14,859 nt of DNA from Verrucomicrobiales bacterium (GCA_003445095.1 DLVS01000063.1:1-14859); one strand, 5' to 3'. Counted from the first letter of the stretch, positions 1-8,251 are shown. Notes: generated by a model from the letters alone, not told the origin. Program-made: numbers and translations.

Positions 1-18
1 TTGTTGCAGGTGCAACAA
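1..18. promoter_or_regulatory. Perfect inverted repeat, candidate operator upstream of the E1-lipoyl-KAS III gene
   Basis: Eight-base arms TTGTTGCA (1-8) and TGCAACAA (11-18) are exact reverse complements separated by GG. A 2-bp centre suits a dimeric repressor site. Read as RNA, it could also fold as a 7-bp stem with a 4-base loop, but no T-run follows on the plus strand. It lies about 60 bp before the GTG at 80. Any regulator, and the gene to the left, are outside the window, so its role is inferred from symmetry and position only. Confidence 0.4.
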
Positions 19-79
19 AAGGTGGGTAGGGGCCGCTCGAGAAATCTGATGCCTTTTTGGCGATCACAACGTCGAACCC

Positions 80-3000
80 GTGGTCGAGGTTTCCCCTTCC
101 GCGGGGTGGGGAATTCCGCCAGGCTCGTCAGCCGTGGATTCCATTTTCGCTGCCCGCAAGGGCCCCGCCGCCGATAATGGGCAGCCGCCTGCGTCCGGCC
201 GGCTCAATCGGCCCGAGGCTTTGTCGTTGTACCGCGCCATGCTCACCGCGCGGCTCGTGGACCGCGTGGAAATGGAACTGGTCAATCGCGGCGAGGGCTT
301 CTTTCACGTGGGTGGCGCGGGTCATGAGGCGTCGGCGGTGCTCAACCATTTTCTGACTCCGAACGACTGGCTGCACCTGCATTACCGCGACAAGGCATTG
401 ATGATTGCCCGCGGGATTCCGCCCGAGCAGTTCTTTCATAGCCTCATCTGTACGGCCGATTCCCATTCGGCGGGACGCCAGATGAGCGCCCACTTGAGCG
501 CGCCCGAACTCAAGGTGCTCAGTCTCGTGGGACCCGTAGGCAACAATGCCCTCCAGGCCGTCGGTGTCGCGCACGAGCTCAAGGCGCAACAAAAGCCGGG
601 TGCGCCGCTGCCGGAATCGCCTCTGGTAATTTGCGCGGTGGGCGATGGCACGAGTCAGCAGGGCGAGTTCCTCGAAGCCGTCGCCGAAGCAGTGCGGGCT
701 CAACTACCGGTTCTTTTTTGGATTGAGGACAACGGTCTGGCGATTTCGACGACCACCGCCGGTCGCACGTTCTACGAATTGCCTTCCGGTCCCGCGCAGG
801 AGTTCTATGGATTGCCGATTCACCGGCTCGACGGACGCGATGCCTTGGAGTGTGAACGCGAACTAGCGCCCATCGTCCGGGGAATGCGCCAAGGCCGCGG
901 GCCCGCGGTTGTCGTCTTCCGCGTGGAACGCCTGACCCATCACACGAATGCCGATGACGAACGCGTCTATCGGGGAGAAGGCGAACTCAAACGCGTGCGC
1001 GGGGAATCGGACCCGGTGGTCTTACTAGAAGAAAGATTGCGGGAAGCCGGTGTCTCGTCAGCCGAACTCGAAGCGTTGCGAACCTCGCTCGAACGCGAAG
1101 TTCGGGCGGCGGCCGACCGCGCGCTGGCAGCTGCCAATCCCCAAGCCAATACCGACGCCCGTCCGCCGCTGTCTCCCGAATTGGCCGCAACTCCCGAATA
1201 TCGTGGCCGCGACGAAGGCCCCCGCTACACGATGCTGGAGGCGCTCCGTGAAGGATTGCGGTCGCGGTTGAAGGCTGATGGGCGCGTCACCGTATTCGGG
1301 CAAGACCTCGAAGATCCGAAAGGTGACGTTTTCGGAATGACGCGCGGTTTGTCCACCGCCTTTCCCGGGCGGGTGCAAAATTCGGCTCTCGCCGAGAGTA
1401 CGATTGTCGGCGTGGGAATTGGCCGAGCATTGGCGGGAGGACGCCCCGTAGCTTGCATTCAATTCGCAGATTTTGTGCCCATCGCCTTCAACCAGATTGC
1501 CAGCGAACTCGGTTCTATGTGGTGGCGCACGGCGGGCGGATGGCAGGCGCCGGTGATCATTATGGCGCCATGCGGCGGCTATCGCCCAGGCCTGGGTCCA
1601 TTCCACGCGCAGACCTTTGAAAGCATTCTAGCGCATGTTCCCGGAATCGATGTGGTGATGCCGAGCACGGCGGGCGATGCCGCCGGCTTATTAAATGCGG
1701 CCTTTCGAAGTCGGCGCCCGACCGTGTTCTTGTATCCGAAGGTGTGCCTAAATGACCCAACGCTCGCGACCAGTCGCGATGTTGCCGAGCACTGCGTGTT
1801 GCCCGGCAAAGCCCGATTCCTGACGCGAGGTGACTCTCTGACACTAGTGACTTGGGGCGGCACGGTTCCGCTCTGTCAGCGGGTCGTGAATGCCCTGCAA
1901 TCGGCAGGGGTGACGCTGGATCTTATTGACTTGCGTTCGTTGAGTCCGTGGGACGTGGAAGCAGTTTGTGCCAGTGTCGTTCGAACTCGGCGTCTGTTGG
2001 TCGTCCATGAAGACAATCTCACCTGCGGCTTTGGAGCCGAGGTCCTCGCCACGGTGGCGGAACGGGTCAACGTCCCGGTCAAGGCGCGCCGCGTTACCCG
2101 GCCGGACACGTACGTTCCGTGTAATTACGTGAATCAGCTTTCCGTGTTGCCGAGTTTTCGCCGAATCCTCACGGCCGTCGGGGAAATGTGCGGTCTCGAT
2201 GTCGCGTGGCCCGAAGAGCTCCCGGCCGACGCCGATGTGTTCGTGCTGGAGGCGGCTGGCTCGAGTCCCGCCGATCAGAGTGTCGCGGTAGTAGAATGGA
2301 AGGTTAAGGAGGGCGCGCGGATCGAAGCAGGAGATTTGATTGCCGATTGTGAAGCTGATAAAGCGACGTTCGAACTGCGGGCCCCGGTGAGTGGAGTCAT
2401 CCGGGAGCTCAGAGTTACCGACGAGAAAGTTCCGGTCGGAACACCGCTGGCTAAGATTACGACGAACAAGGCGACGCTAGCATTGCCGAAGCGGTTGCCC
2501 GTCGAATCGAAGCCCGTCATCACTCCACGACCGATCTCAGCGGTTCAACCGCGGTCGAGTTCCGTGGAGCGACCGGCGGTGGGAACGGATGTGGGCCGGG
2601 CCGTGATCGCGATTTCAGCGATTTCATCCGCGCCCGCTAGCCGTGTGGTCACCAACGATGAATTGGTGCGCCGCTGGGCCGGGCGTTCCGGTCACGACAT
2701 CTTCCAACGCACCGGCATTGAATCCCGACACCTGCTGGGACCCGGCGAAACGGTGCTGACACTGGCTGTGCGCGCCGCTCGAGCCGCGTTGCGCACTACT
2801 GGACTTACGGTGGCCGATCTCGACGCGATCTTCGTCAGCACCAGCTCCCCGTTGTCGATCAGCCCGAGTCTTGCGTGCCTGTTGCATTACGAGCTCTCGA
2901 AGAACGGCCCGTCGCGAGACATCCCCGCGAGTGACATTCTGGCGGCATGCACGGGTTATTTGTACGCGTTGCAGGTGGCCTTCGACTTCTGTCGTTCGCA

Positions 3001-3571
3001 ACCGGCCGCGAACATCCTGGTGGTTACGGCGGAGGCGATGAGCACGTTTACGAATCCCGATGATTTCGACACCGCAATCGTGTTTGCCGACGCAGCGACC
3101 GCGACGTTGGTGCATGGGCCGGAGTCGCCGAAATTTGGATCCGGACGCGCTCTCCTGCACCGGCCGGTGCTGAGCGCGCGAGGCGAAGACGGAACGATTC
3201 TGCATCATGGTCGGCGCGGCGATCCGAACGTGAACATGGATGGCTTGAAAGTTTTCCCCATGGCCGTGCGGCAATTGATCGCGCTCTTGAAACACGCGTG
3301 CGCCGAAAGCCAACTCGCGGTTGAGGGTCTCGACTACATCATCCCCCATCAGGCGAACGGCCGTATCCTCGAAGCGGTCGACCAGCGCCTAAAATTGCAG
3401 AAAGGACGTTTAGTGAACCGGGTCAAACACAGCGGAAACACGAGTAGCAGTACGATTCCGATCGTGCTGGCGGAGTTGTTGTCGGAGACACCGGCACCCC
3501 GCGGGACTGCTGGATTGTGCGCCTTTGGGGGCGGGTTCACGTTCGGCGCCGCGGTGCTTGAGTTTGTTTAG
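80..3571 (+). CDS. Four-part fusion: 2-oxoacid dehydrogenase E1 alpha + E1 beta + lipoyl domain + ketoacyl-ACP synthase III
   Basis: Residues about 45-350 form an E1 alpha domain: the thiamine-diphosphate motif GDG (188-190) pairs with N218, and the active-site loop HHTNADD (287-293) resembles branched-chain oxoacid dehydrogenases. Residues about 380-705 form E1 beta, with the expected catalytic Glu (E439 in LAEST) and His (H509 in GPFHAQ). Residues about 718-795 form a lipoyl domain with the acceptor lysine K761 in EADKA. A Pro-rich linker (about 800-840) leads to a full-length KAS III with its Cys-His-Asn triad: C957 (AACTG), H1090 (IPHQAN) and N1120 (GNTSSS), ending in the family's GGGFTFG motif. 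Known chemistry: E1 decarboxylates a 2-oxoacid and acylates lipoyl; KAS III starts chains by condensing an acyl group with malonyl-ACP. Inference: one enzyme makes branched or unusual starters. No E2 catalytic core or E3-binding domain is visible. The GTG at 80 is the first start after the in-frame stop at 47-49; GTG 134 is possible and no Shine-Dalgarno site decides. Confidence 0.93.
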   Translation: MVEVSPSAGWGIPPGSSAVDSIFAARKGPAADNGQPPASGRLNRPEALSLYRAMLTARLVDRVEMELVNRGEGFFHVGGAGHEASAVLNHFLTPNDWLHLHYRDKALMIARGIPPEQFFHSLICTADSHSAGRQMSAHLSAPELKVLSLVGPVGNNALQAVGVAHELKAQQKPGAPLPESPLVICAVGDGTSQQGEFLEAVAEAVRAQLPVLFWIEDNGLAISTTTAGRTFYELPSGPAQEFYGLPIHRLDGRDALECERELAPIVRGMRQGRGPAVVVFRVERLTHHTNADDERVYRGEGELKRVRGESDPVVLLEERLREAGVSSAELEALRTSLEREVRAAADRALAAANPQANTDARPPLSPELAATPEYRGRDEGPRYTMLEALREGLRSRLKADGRVTVFGQDLEDPKGDVFGMTRGLSTAFPGRVQNSALAESTIVGVGIGRALAGGRPVACIQFADFVPIAFNQIASELGSMWWRTAGGWQAPVIIMAPCGGYRPGLGPFHAQTFESILAHVPGIDVVMPSTAGDAAGLLNAAFRSRRPTVFLYPKVCLNDPTLATSRDVAEHCVLPGKARFLTRGDSLTLVTWGGTVPLCQRVVNALQSAGVTLDLIDLRSLSPWDVEAVCASVVRTRRLLVVHEDNLTCGFGAEVLATVAERVNVPVKARRVTRPDTYVPCNYVNQLSVLPSFRRILTAVGEMCGLDVAWPEELPADADVFVLEAAGSSPADQSVAVVEWKVKEGARIEAGDLIADCEADKATFELRAPVSGVIRELRVTDEKVPVGTPLAKITTNKATLALPKRLPVESKPVITPRPISAVQPRSSSVERPAVGTDVGRAVIAISAISSAPASRVVTNDELVRRWAGRSGHDIFQRTGIESRHLLGPGETVLTLAVRAARAALRTTGLTVADLDAIFVSTSSPLSISPSLACLLHYELSKNGPSRDIPASDILAACTGYLYALQVAFDFCRSQPAANILVVTAEAMSTFTNPDDFDTAIVFADAATATLVHGPESPKFGSGRALLHRPVLSARGEDGTILHHGRRGDPNVNMDGLKVFPMAVRQLIALLKHACAESQLAVEGLDYIIPHQANGRILEAVDQRLKLQKGRLVNRVKHSGNTSSSTIPIVLAELLSETPAPRGTAGLCAFGGGFTFGAAVLEFV

Positions 3572-3589
3572 TCCACGCCTTCCGACAAA

Positions 3590-5182
3590 ATGCGCCTCCT
3601 CCCTAAAGCCGGTTGGAAACGTTGGCTCGCCCTGATCGGCGTCGTGATCGGAAGCGTCTTTGGGTTCTTCGTCTTGTTGATTATCGGCATCTGGGCGGCC
3701 TTCCAGTCGCCCCGCTTTCAAGGATGGTTTTTCCAGCAGATGATTGTCCGCGGCGCTTCGGCCCCGCCGGAGGAAATGCACGGACATCCTGGGCCGACGC
3801 CAACCTACGCAGGTCCCATCGGGGACGCTCGACTGGTAAAATCAGCGGGCGAAATCTTTGGGACTACGAATGTCTGGAACGTGCACTTACAATTCAGCGA
3901 GCCCCAATGGGCCGGCATCCAAAGCCAGCGGGTGCGTTCGGTGCCCAATTGGATGAAGCCCGACGGATCGGTCCAATTGCGCAACACCAACGCTACCCGC
4001 AATGGGCTTGCTGGAGTCTTGGGCTTTGATTTCCCGTGGTCCACTGGGCGGGTGGATTTCGCGGGAGTGATCATCACCAACGCCGGAGTTCGTTTCAAAG
4101 GCAACGGCACTTACCTGGGCGTGCTGCAGAGCTATCGCAAATCATTCAAACTCGACGTCGGCAAATACTCGAAGGACGCGAGAATCGCCGGGCGATCACA
4201 GTTCAATCTTGGGAATCTGTCCGCCGACCTGACTTGTCTCAGCGATACGCTGGCGTACGAACTTTTCCGCGACGCTGGCGTAGCCGCGCCGCGAACTGCC
4301 TTCGCCCGAGTTTTCCTCGGCATCGATGGCCTCGAGACCAATCGGCTGTTGGGATTGTATGTCCTCGTCGAGAATCCCGACGCTCAGTGGGCGAAGCAGC
4401 AATTCGGCGAACCCGGAGTAGCGCTGTTCAAACCGGTCACGTACGAGTTGTTCGCGGACCTGGGCACGAACTGGGCGGCTTACGATGGCATCTACGATCC
4501 CAAGACTGACATCACTCCGGCCCAACAGGAACGCGTGATGGGACTGTCCCGCTTGGTGACGCACGCCTCTGACAACGACTTCGCGCGGCAGGTCGCCGAG
4601 TGGGTGGATCTCGACCAATTCGCCCGTTTTTTGGCGACCGAAGTCTTACTGTCGAACTACGACGGTATTCTTTCGAACGGCCAGAACTTTTTGATGTATT
4701 TGGATCCGCGAACCAATCGATTTGGGTTTATCCCGTGGGATCTGGACCACTCCTGGGGAGAGTTTCCGTTTCTCGGTTCGGCTGAACAGCGGGAGCACGC
4801 CAGCATCCGAAAACCGTGGGTCGGCACCAACCGGTTCTTGGAGCGGATGATGTCGGTCGAGGCGTTTAATCAGCGATATCGCCAACAGCTCTATCGGTTG
4901 CTCGACACGGTGTTTATTCCCGAACGATTGAACCGACGAGTGGACGAGGTCGCCGCCGCCGCGCGTCCGCTGGTCGCTGAATGGTCGCCTCAGCGGCTCG
5001 CTAAGTTTGAAGTGGCCGTCGCTTCCGAGCCGGTCGGCGGACCCCGCGATGGTAATCCGATGGACCCGAACCGCCCGGTCTGGCAGTTCAAACGCTTCAT
5101 CGCCACCCGCGCGGAGAACGTGCGCGCGCAACTCGACGGAAAAGCAGAGGGGATCGAGCTGACTCGTCAAGGGTCTCGCTAG
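3590..5182 (+). CDS. CotH-family protein kinase-like protein, membrane-anchored
   Basis: The 530-residue product begins with a basic stretch and a strong membrane segment (about residues 13-37), so the rest should lie outside the cytoplasmic membrane. The body has the CotH pattern: VRFKGNGTY (167-175) then KSFKLDV (184-190), a region SDTLAYELFRDAG (218-230), GLYVLVE (255-261), ALFKP with K281 as a possible ATP-binding lysine, D358 and N363 in the expected catalytic stretch, and IPWDLDHSWG (381-390) matching the metal-binding Asp motif. CotH proteins are atypical protein kinases, first known from Bacillus spore coats, but occur widely in non-sporulating bacteria as surface proteins. The ATG follows the previous stop by 18 bp without a clear Shine-Dalgarno site, which suggests a shared transcript with the fusion gene. 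Target and kinase activity are unknown. Confidence 0.85.
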   Translation: MRLLPKAGWKRWLALIGVVIGSVFGFFVLLIIGIWAAFQSPRFQGWFFQQMIVRGASAPPEEMHGHPGPTPTYAGPIGDARLVKSAGEIFGTTNVWNVHLQFSEPQWAGIQSQRVRSVPNWMKPDGSVQLRNTNATRNGLAGVLGFDFPWSTGRVDFAGVIITNAGVRFKGNGTYLGVLQSYRKSFKLDVGKYSKDARIAGRSQFNLGNLSADLTCLSDTLAYELFRDAGVAAPRTAFARVFLGIDGLETNRLLGLYVLVENPDAQWAKQQFGEPGVALFKPVTYELFADLGTNWAAYDGIYDPKTDITPAQQERVMGLSRLVTHASDNDFARQVAEWVDLDQFARFLATEVLLSNYDGILSNGQNFLMYLDPRTNRFGFIPWDLDHSWGEFPFLGSAEQREHASIRKPWVGTNRFLERMMSVEAFNQRYRQQLYRLLDTVFIPERLNRRVDEVAAAARPLVAEWSPQRLAKFEVAVASEPVGGPRDGNPMDPNRPVWQFKRFIATRAENVRAQLDGKAEGIELTRQGSR

Positions 5183-5228
5183 AACGAGGACCATCCCGTG
5201 AGTTCAGAACACTGGCTCCGCATTTAAT

Positions 5229-6152
5229 GTGTCACTCGTGGACTCAAACGATCGCCGTCGTCTTGGCGACTGGTTGATTCTGGCTTGCGTGGGACTAGCG
5301 CTCATTTCCGACGGATGGACAGCGGATGCGCCGCAAAAAAGCCGGCCACAGAAGGATTTTGTTTGGCGTGTTCAAAGCACCAACGGCGTCCTATTCCTGG
5401 CCGGTTCGCTCCATGAGTTGCGCGCTCGAGATCGACCGTCGGCGTCTCTTTACGAGGCCTATGCGCTCTGTGATCGAATTGTTTTCGAGGTCGATTTAGC
5501 CGAGATCGGCCAGGAAGACTTCAGACGCGAAGTCACTCGATTGGCGCGGCTGCCACCGGGAAAGTCGCTCACGAAGCAGCTCGACGCGGCGACGGTCCAA
5601 AAACTGAGGCAACTGGCTCGCCGTCAGTCTTTGCCGGAGGATGAGTTCGAGCAGTTCCGGCCTTGGTTCGCGAGCAGTTATGCGAGCCTGCTCTTGCTTT
5701 CCGAAGCGGGATTTGAAGCCGCCCATGGTACGGACCAAACTTTCTTTGATCGTGCGGTCCGTGAAGGCAAACCGCGTGAATCGCTGGAAACGGGGCGTCA
5801 GCAGTTGGATATGCTCGTGAACCTGCCGGAACGCGACGGTCTCGCCGAGTTGCGGCGCGACCTCACCAATGGACTGGCTGAGGCCGAAGCTCTCGTCCAA
5901 GCCTGGAAGACGGGCGACGTCGAGGCGATGGAACGCCTGGCGCTGGAAGATCGAAACGCCTCGCCCTCGATGTACGATCGCCTCCTAACCGCGCGGAACG
6001 CCGCCTGGCTGCCGCGCTTGGAGCATTGGCTCGCCGGCACCAACTCCACTCTCGTGCTGGTTGGAGCCGCCCACCTGGTGGGGACGAACGGATTGGTCCA
6101 TCTCCTGGAACGCCGAGGTCATTCGGTGCGGCAGATGCCTCTTGTACGATAG
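5229..6152 (+). CDS. TraB/GumN family protein, probably exported
   Basis: This 307-residue protein has an N-terminal RR-containing region and a hydrophobic stretch (about 15-27) that looks like a signal peptide, with a plausible cut near residue 34. The TraB/GumN hallmarks are present: GSLH (59-62), the acidic FEVDL (86-90), the middle block with G167-T-D and the LET motif (186-188), and GAAHLVG (279-285) near the C terminus. The family includes animal TIKI metalloproteases, in which paired GxxH motifs and a Glu bind metal; bacterial members are mostly uncharacterised. The start is GTG 5229, the first candidate after the in-frame stop at 5199; GTG 5238 is an alternative. An ATG at 5227 is in another frame and stops after 16 codons. 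It lies 46 bp after the CotH-like gene and may be the last gene of that transcript. Confidence 0.8.
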   Translation: MSLVDSNDRRRLGDWLILACVGLALISDGWTADAPQKSRPQKDFVWRVQSTNGVLFLAGSLHELRARDRPSASLYEAYALCDRIVFEVDLAEIGQEDFRREVTRLARLPPGKSLTKQLDAATVQKLRQLARRQSLPEDEFEQFRPWFASSYASLLLLSEAGFEAAHGTDQTFFDRAVREGKPRESLETGRQQLDMLVNLPERDGLAELRRDLTNGLAEAEALVQAWKTGDVEAMERLALEDRNASPSMYDRLLTARNAAWLPRLEHWLAGTNSTLVLVGAAHLVGTNGLVHLLERRGHSVRQMPLVR

Positions 6153-6342
6153 GCGCGCCACTTGCGGTCGACAGAGGAGCGGCCGGGTAAAGTTGCCACC
6201 AATCTCGTGGCGGCTCAGGAAAGCCCATCGGGGTCCAGATTGCGCGTGAAGAGCGCGTCCAGCCTTGTCTCGGTCCACGGCGCTTCCTAGGCTGGGTGCT
6301 CACAAGTTCGCTTCAATCCCAATCCATTCGCGCATTCATTCC

Positions 6343-7494
6343 ATGGCAAAGAAAACCATTCGCATCGGTCTCATCGGCTACGGCTTTATGGGGCGCGCCC
6401 ACTCCAATGCTTATGCCAAGGTGGGCAATTTCTTCGATTCCGACTATCAACTCATCCGGCAGGCAGTCTGTGCCCGTGACACCGATAAAGCACAGCAGTT
6501 CGCGACCCGTTGGGGTTACGCGAGCGTCGAATCCGATTGGCGAGCCCTCATTGCCCGCGACGATATCGATCTCATCGACATTGCCGTCCCGAATAATCTC
6601 CACGCCGAGATCGCGATCGCCGCGGCCAAGGCTGGCAAAATGATCCTCTGCGAGAAACCGCTGGCGCTCAATTCATCGGAAGCTGAGAAAATGGTGAAGG
6701 CGGTTGAGAAGGCCGGCGTGCCGAATATGGTGTGGTACAATTACCGCCGCTGCCCGGCCGTGGTCCTCGCGAAGCAACTGATCGATGAAGGCCGGCTCGG
6801 ACGAATCTTCCACTATCGCGCCAATTTTCTTCAGGACTGGACGATCAGCGCCGATCTCCCTCAAGGCGGCACTGCTCTTTGGCGACTCGACGTCAAGGCG
6901 GCCGGATCCGGCGTGACGGGCGACTTGTTGGCCCACTGTATTGACACGGCGATGTGGCTCAACGGGGGGATTAAGGACGTCAACGCCATGACCGAAACCT
7001 TCATCAAGGAACGCAAGCACCAGTTAACTGGCAAGGTAGAGAAAGTGGGGATCGACGATGCGTGCGCTTTCCTTTGCCACTTTCAAAACGGCTCGTTGGG
7101 ATTGTTTGAGTCCACCCGATATGCGCGCGGACACAAGGCCTTGTACACCCTGGAAATCAATGGGGAGCACGCTTCGATCAAGTGGGATCTGCACGACCTG
7201 CACCGGCTCCAATGGTTCGATCACAAGGATGACAGCAAATTGCGCGGTTGGCGCTCGATTCACGTCAGCGACGGCGATCATCCGTACTGCGGGAACTGGT
7301 GGGTACCAGGCCTTCAACTCGGCTACGAACACAGTTTCATTCATCAAGTGGCCGACTTTCTCGAAGGTCTGCAATCCGGTAAGCCCGCGCGTCCGAATTT
7401 CCGCGACGGTTTGGCCACCGACTACGTGGTGGATGCAGTCCTGAAGTCTGCCAAGGGTCGGAAGTGGGAAAAAGTGAAGCAAGTGAAGGGTTAA
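6343..7494 (+). CDS. Gfo/Idh/MocA family NAD(P)-dependent oxidoreductase
   Basis: The 383-residue protein opens with a Rossmann dinucleotide site ([12 protein letters not shown], residues 9-20). It carries the family EKP motif (E104-K105-P106, K105 being the usual catalytic lysine) and a second active-site block [13 protein letters not shown] (193-205, with H198 and D201). Members oxidise or reduce sugars, inositols or related polyols. The stretches NYRRCPA (133-139) and NFLQDW (161-166) recall the levoglucosan-dehydrogenase-like branch, but the substrate cannot be fixed from sequence. I chose ATG 6343 because MAKKTIRIG is a normal family N terminus; the frame stays open upstream, but those 26 residues look unlike coding sequence. 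No signal peptide is seen, so it is probably cytoplasmic. About 190 bp separate it from the TraB-like gene, so it probably has its own promoter. Confidence 0.9.
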   Translation: MAKKTIRIGLIGYGFMGRAHSNAYAKVGNFFDSDYQLIRQAVCARDTDKAQQFATRWGYASVESDWRALIARDDIDLIDIAVPNNLHAEIAIAAAKAGKMILCEKPLALNSSEAEKMVKAVEKAGVPNMVWYNYRRCPAVVLAKQLIDEGRLGRIFHYRANFLQDWTISADLPQGGTALWRLDVKAAGSGVTGDLLAHCIDTAMWLNGGIKDVNAMTETFIKERKHQLTGKVEKVGIDDACAFLCHFQNGSLGLFESTRYARGHKALYTLEINGEHASIKWDLHDLHRLQWFDHKDDSKLRGWRSIHVSDGDHPYCGNWWVPGLQLGYEHSFIHQVADFLEGLQSGKPARPNFRDGLATDYVVDAVLKSAKGRKWEKVKQVKG

Positions 7495-7543
7495 CGAGCT
7501 AACGCTGGGGTTGGTGGGTCATCGTTTTTTCTCAAAACGCGCG

Positions 7544-7572
7544 TTGACACTTACTTGGCGGTTTGGTTTGTT
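7544..7572 (+). promoter_or_regulatory. Candidate promoter of rplU-rpmA
   Basis: A perfect TTGACA (7544-7549) is followed after 17 bp by TTTGTT (7567-7572), a poor -10 that matches TATAAT at three of six positions. It ends 27 bp before the rplU ATG. A 10-bp palindrome AACGCGCGTT (7536-7545) overlaps the first bases of the -35 box. Placement before a ribosomal protein operon makes it plausible; the weak -10 keeps confidence low. Confidence 0.4.
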
Positions 7573-7599
7573 CCCCGTCCTTTTTCGAAAGTTTTAGGT

Positions 7600-7911
7600 A
7601 TGTACGCAGTTCTAGAAACCGGCGGTAAACAGTATCGCGTCGCGACGGGCGACCGACTTGAAATTGAGCGTCTCAAGGCCGATCCAGGCCAGACGTTCAC
7701 GTTCGACCGCGTGCTGTTGGTCAACAAGGAGGGAGCGGTCTCCATCGGCGCCCCCACGGTCGCTGGCGCCAAAGTGATTGCCGACGTCGTGGAACACGTC
7801 CGCGGCGAGAAGAAAGTCATTTGGAAGATGAAGCGCCGTAAGGGGTACCACAAAAAGCAAGGCCACCGGCAGGAACTCACCGTCGTCACGATCAAAGAAA
7901 TCGCGGCTTAA
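7600..7911 (+). CDS. rplU: Large ribosomal subunit protein bL21
   Basis: The 103-residue product has the normal length and features of L21. It begins MYAVLETGGKQYRV and carries a conserved basic region near the C terminus (KMKRRKGYHKKQGHRQ, about residues 76-91) that contacts 23S rRNA. The open frame runs 15 codons further upstream, but those codons lie over the promoter-like region and have no counterpart in the family, so ATG 7600 is the start. A short AGG lies just before it. rpmA follows after 16 bp, the usual rplU-rpmA operon order in bacteria. Confidence 0.97.
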   Translation: MYAVLETGGKQYRVATGDRLEIERLKADPGQTFTFDRVLLVNKEGAVSIGAPTVAGAKVIADVVEHVRGEKKVIWKMKRRKGYHKKQGHRQELTVVTIKEIAA

Positions 7912-7913
7912 TT

Positions 7914-7919
7914 AGGAGG
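7914..7919 (+). promoter_or_regulatory. Strong Shine-Dalgarno site of rpmA
   Basis: AGGAGG sits 8 bases before the rpmA ATG at 7928, directly after the rplU stop codon. It is the only textbook ribosome binding site I see in the window; most other starts here lack one. Confidence 0.85.
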
Positions 7920-7927
7920 AATTCGTT

Positions 7928-8194
7928 ATGGCACATAAAAAAGGTCAGGGAAGCTCACGCAACGGACGCGACAGCGTCAGCAAGCGGCTGGGCGTAAAAG
8001 CATTTGGATCCGAGCTCGTCACCGCCGGCAGCATCATCGTCCGGCAAAACGGCACCAAGTTTCACGCGGGCCAGAACGTCGGCACGGGACGTGATTGGAC
8101 GTTGTTCGCGTTGGTGGATGGTCGAGTGAAGTTCGACAAAACCGCCCGGAAGGTGCACGTCACGCCCGAAGCCACTGCCGCATCGAGCAACTAA
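7928..8194 (+). CDS. rpmA: Large ribosomal subunit protein bL27
   Basis: The 88-residue product is a typical L27. It starts [16 protein letters not shown], where the flexible N terminus reaches toward the peptidyl transferase centre, and continues with the conserved GVKAFG and [11 protein letters not shown] segments (22-27 and 42-52). It has no N-terminal extension of the kind cleaved by Prp protease in Firmicutes. It is co-transcribed with rplU and is followed by a terminator-like hairpin before obgE. Confidence 0.97.
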   Translation: MAHKKGQGSSRNGRDSVSKRLGVKAFGSELVTAGSIIVRQNGTKFHAGQNVGTGRDWTLFALVDGRVKFDKTARKVHVTPEATAASSN

Positions 8195-8217
8195 AGTCAC
8201 GAAGCCTATTTTCTGAC

Positions 8218-8251
8218 GGGCGAGGTGCACAGCCTCGCCCATTTGCTTTTT
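8218..8251 (+). terminator. Rho-independent terminator after rpmA
   Basis: An 8-bp GC-rich stem, GGGCGAGG (8218-8225) with CCTCGCCC (8233-8240), has a 7-base loop and is followed by the T-rich tract ATTTGCTTTTT (8241-8251). It lies 23 bp after the rpmA stop. A third copy of the left arm (GGGCGAGG, 8252-8259) follows at once and could pair with the same CCTCGCCC arm, giving an alternative, non-terminating fold. Confidence 0.75.

Noticed and set aside
128..703. Minus-strand open frame of 191 residues inside the E1 alpha region
   Set aside because: It is antisense to conserved E1 alpha motifs and has no recognisable domain.
5229..5310. Possible lipoprotein signal in the TraB-like protein (ILAC, residues 17-20)
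   Set aside because: The cysteine lies inside the hydrophobic core and the preceding residues do not match a lipobox; an ordinary signal peptide fits better.
6153..6342. Gap before the oxidoreductase, searched for promoter, tRNA or small gene
   Set aside because: Only a weak 5-bp inverted repeat (GCCAC/GTGGC near 6196-6212) is seen; no -35/-10 pair, cloverleaf or convincing small frame.
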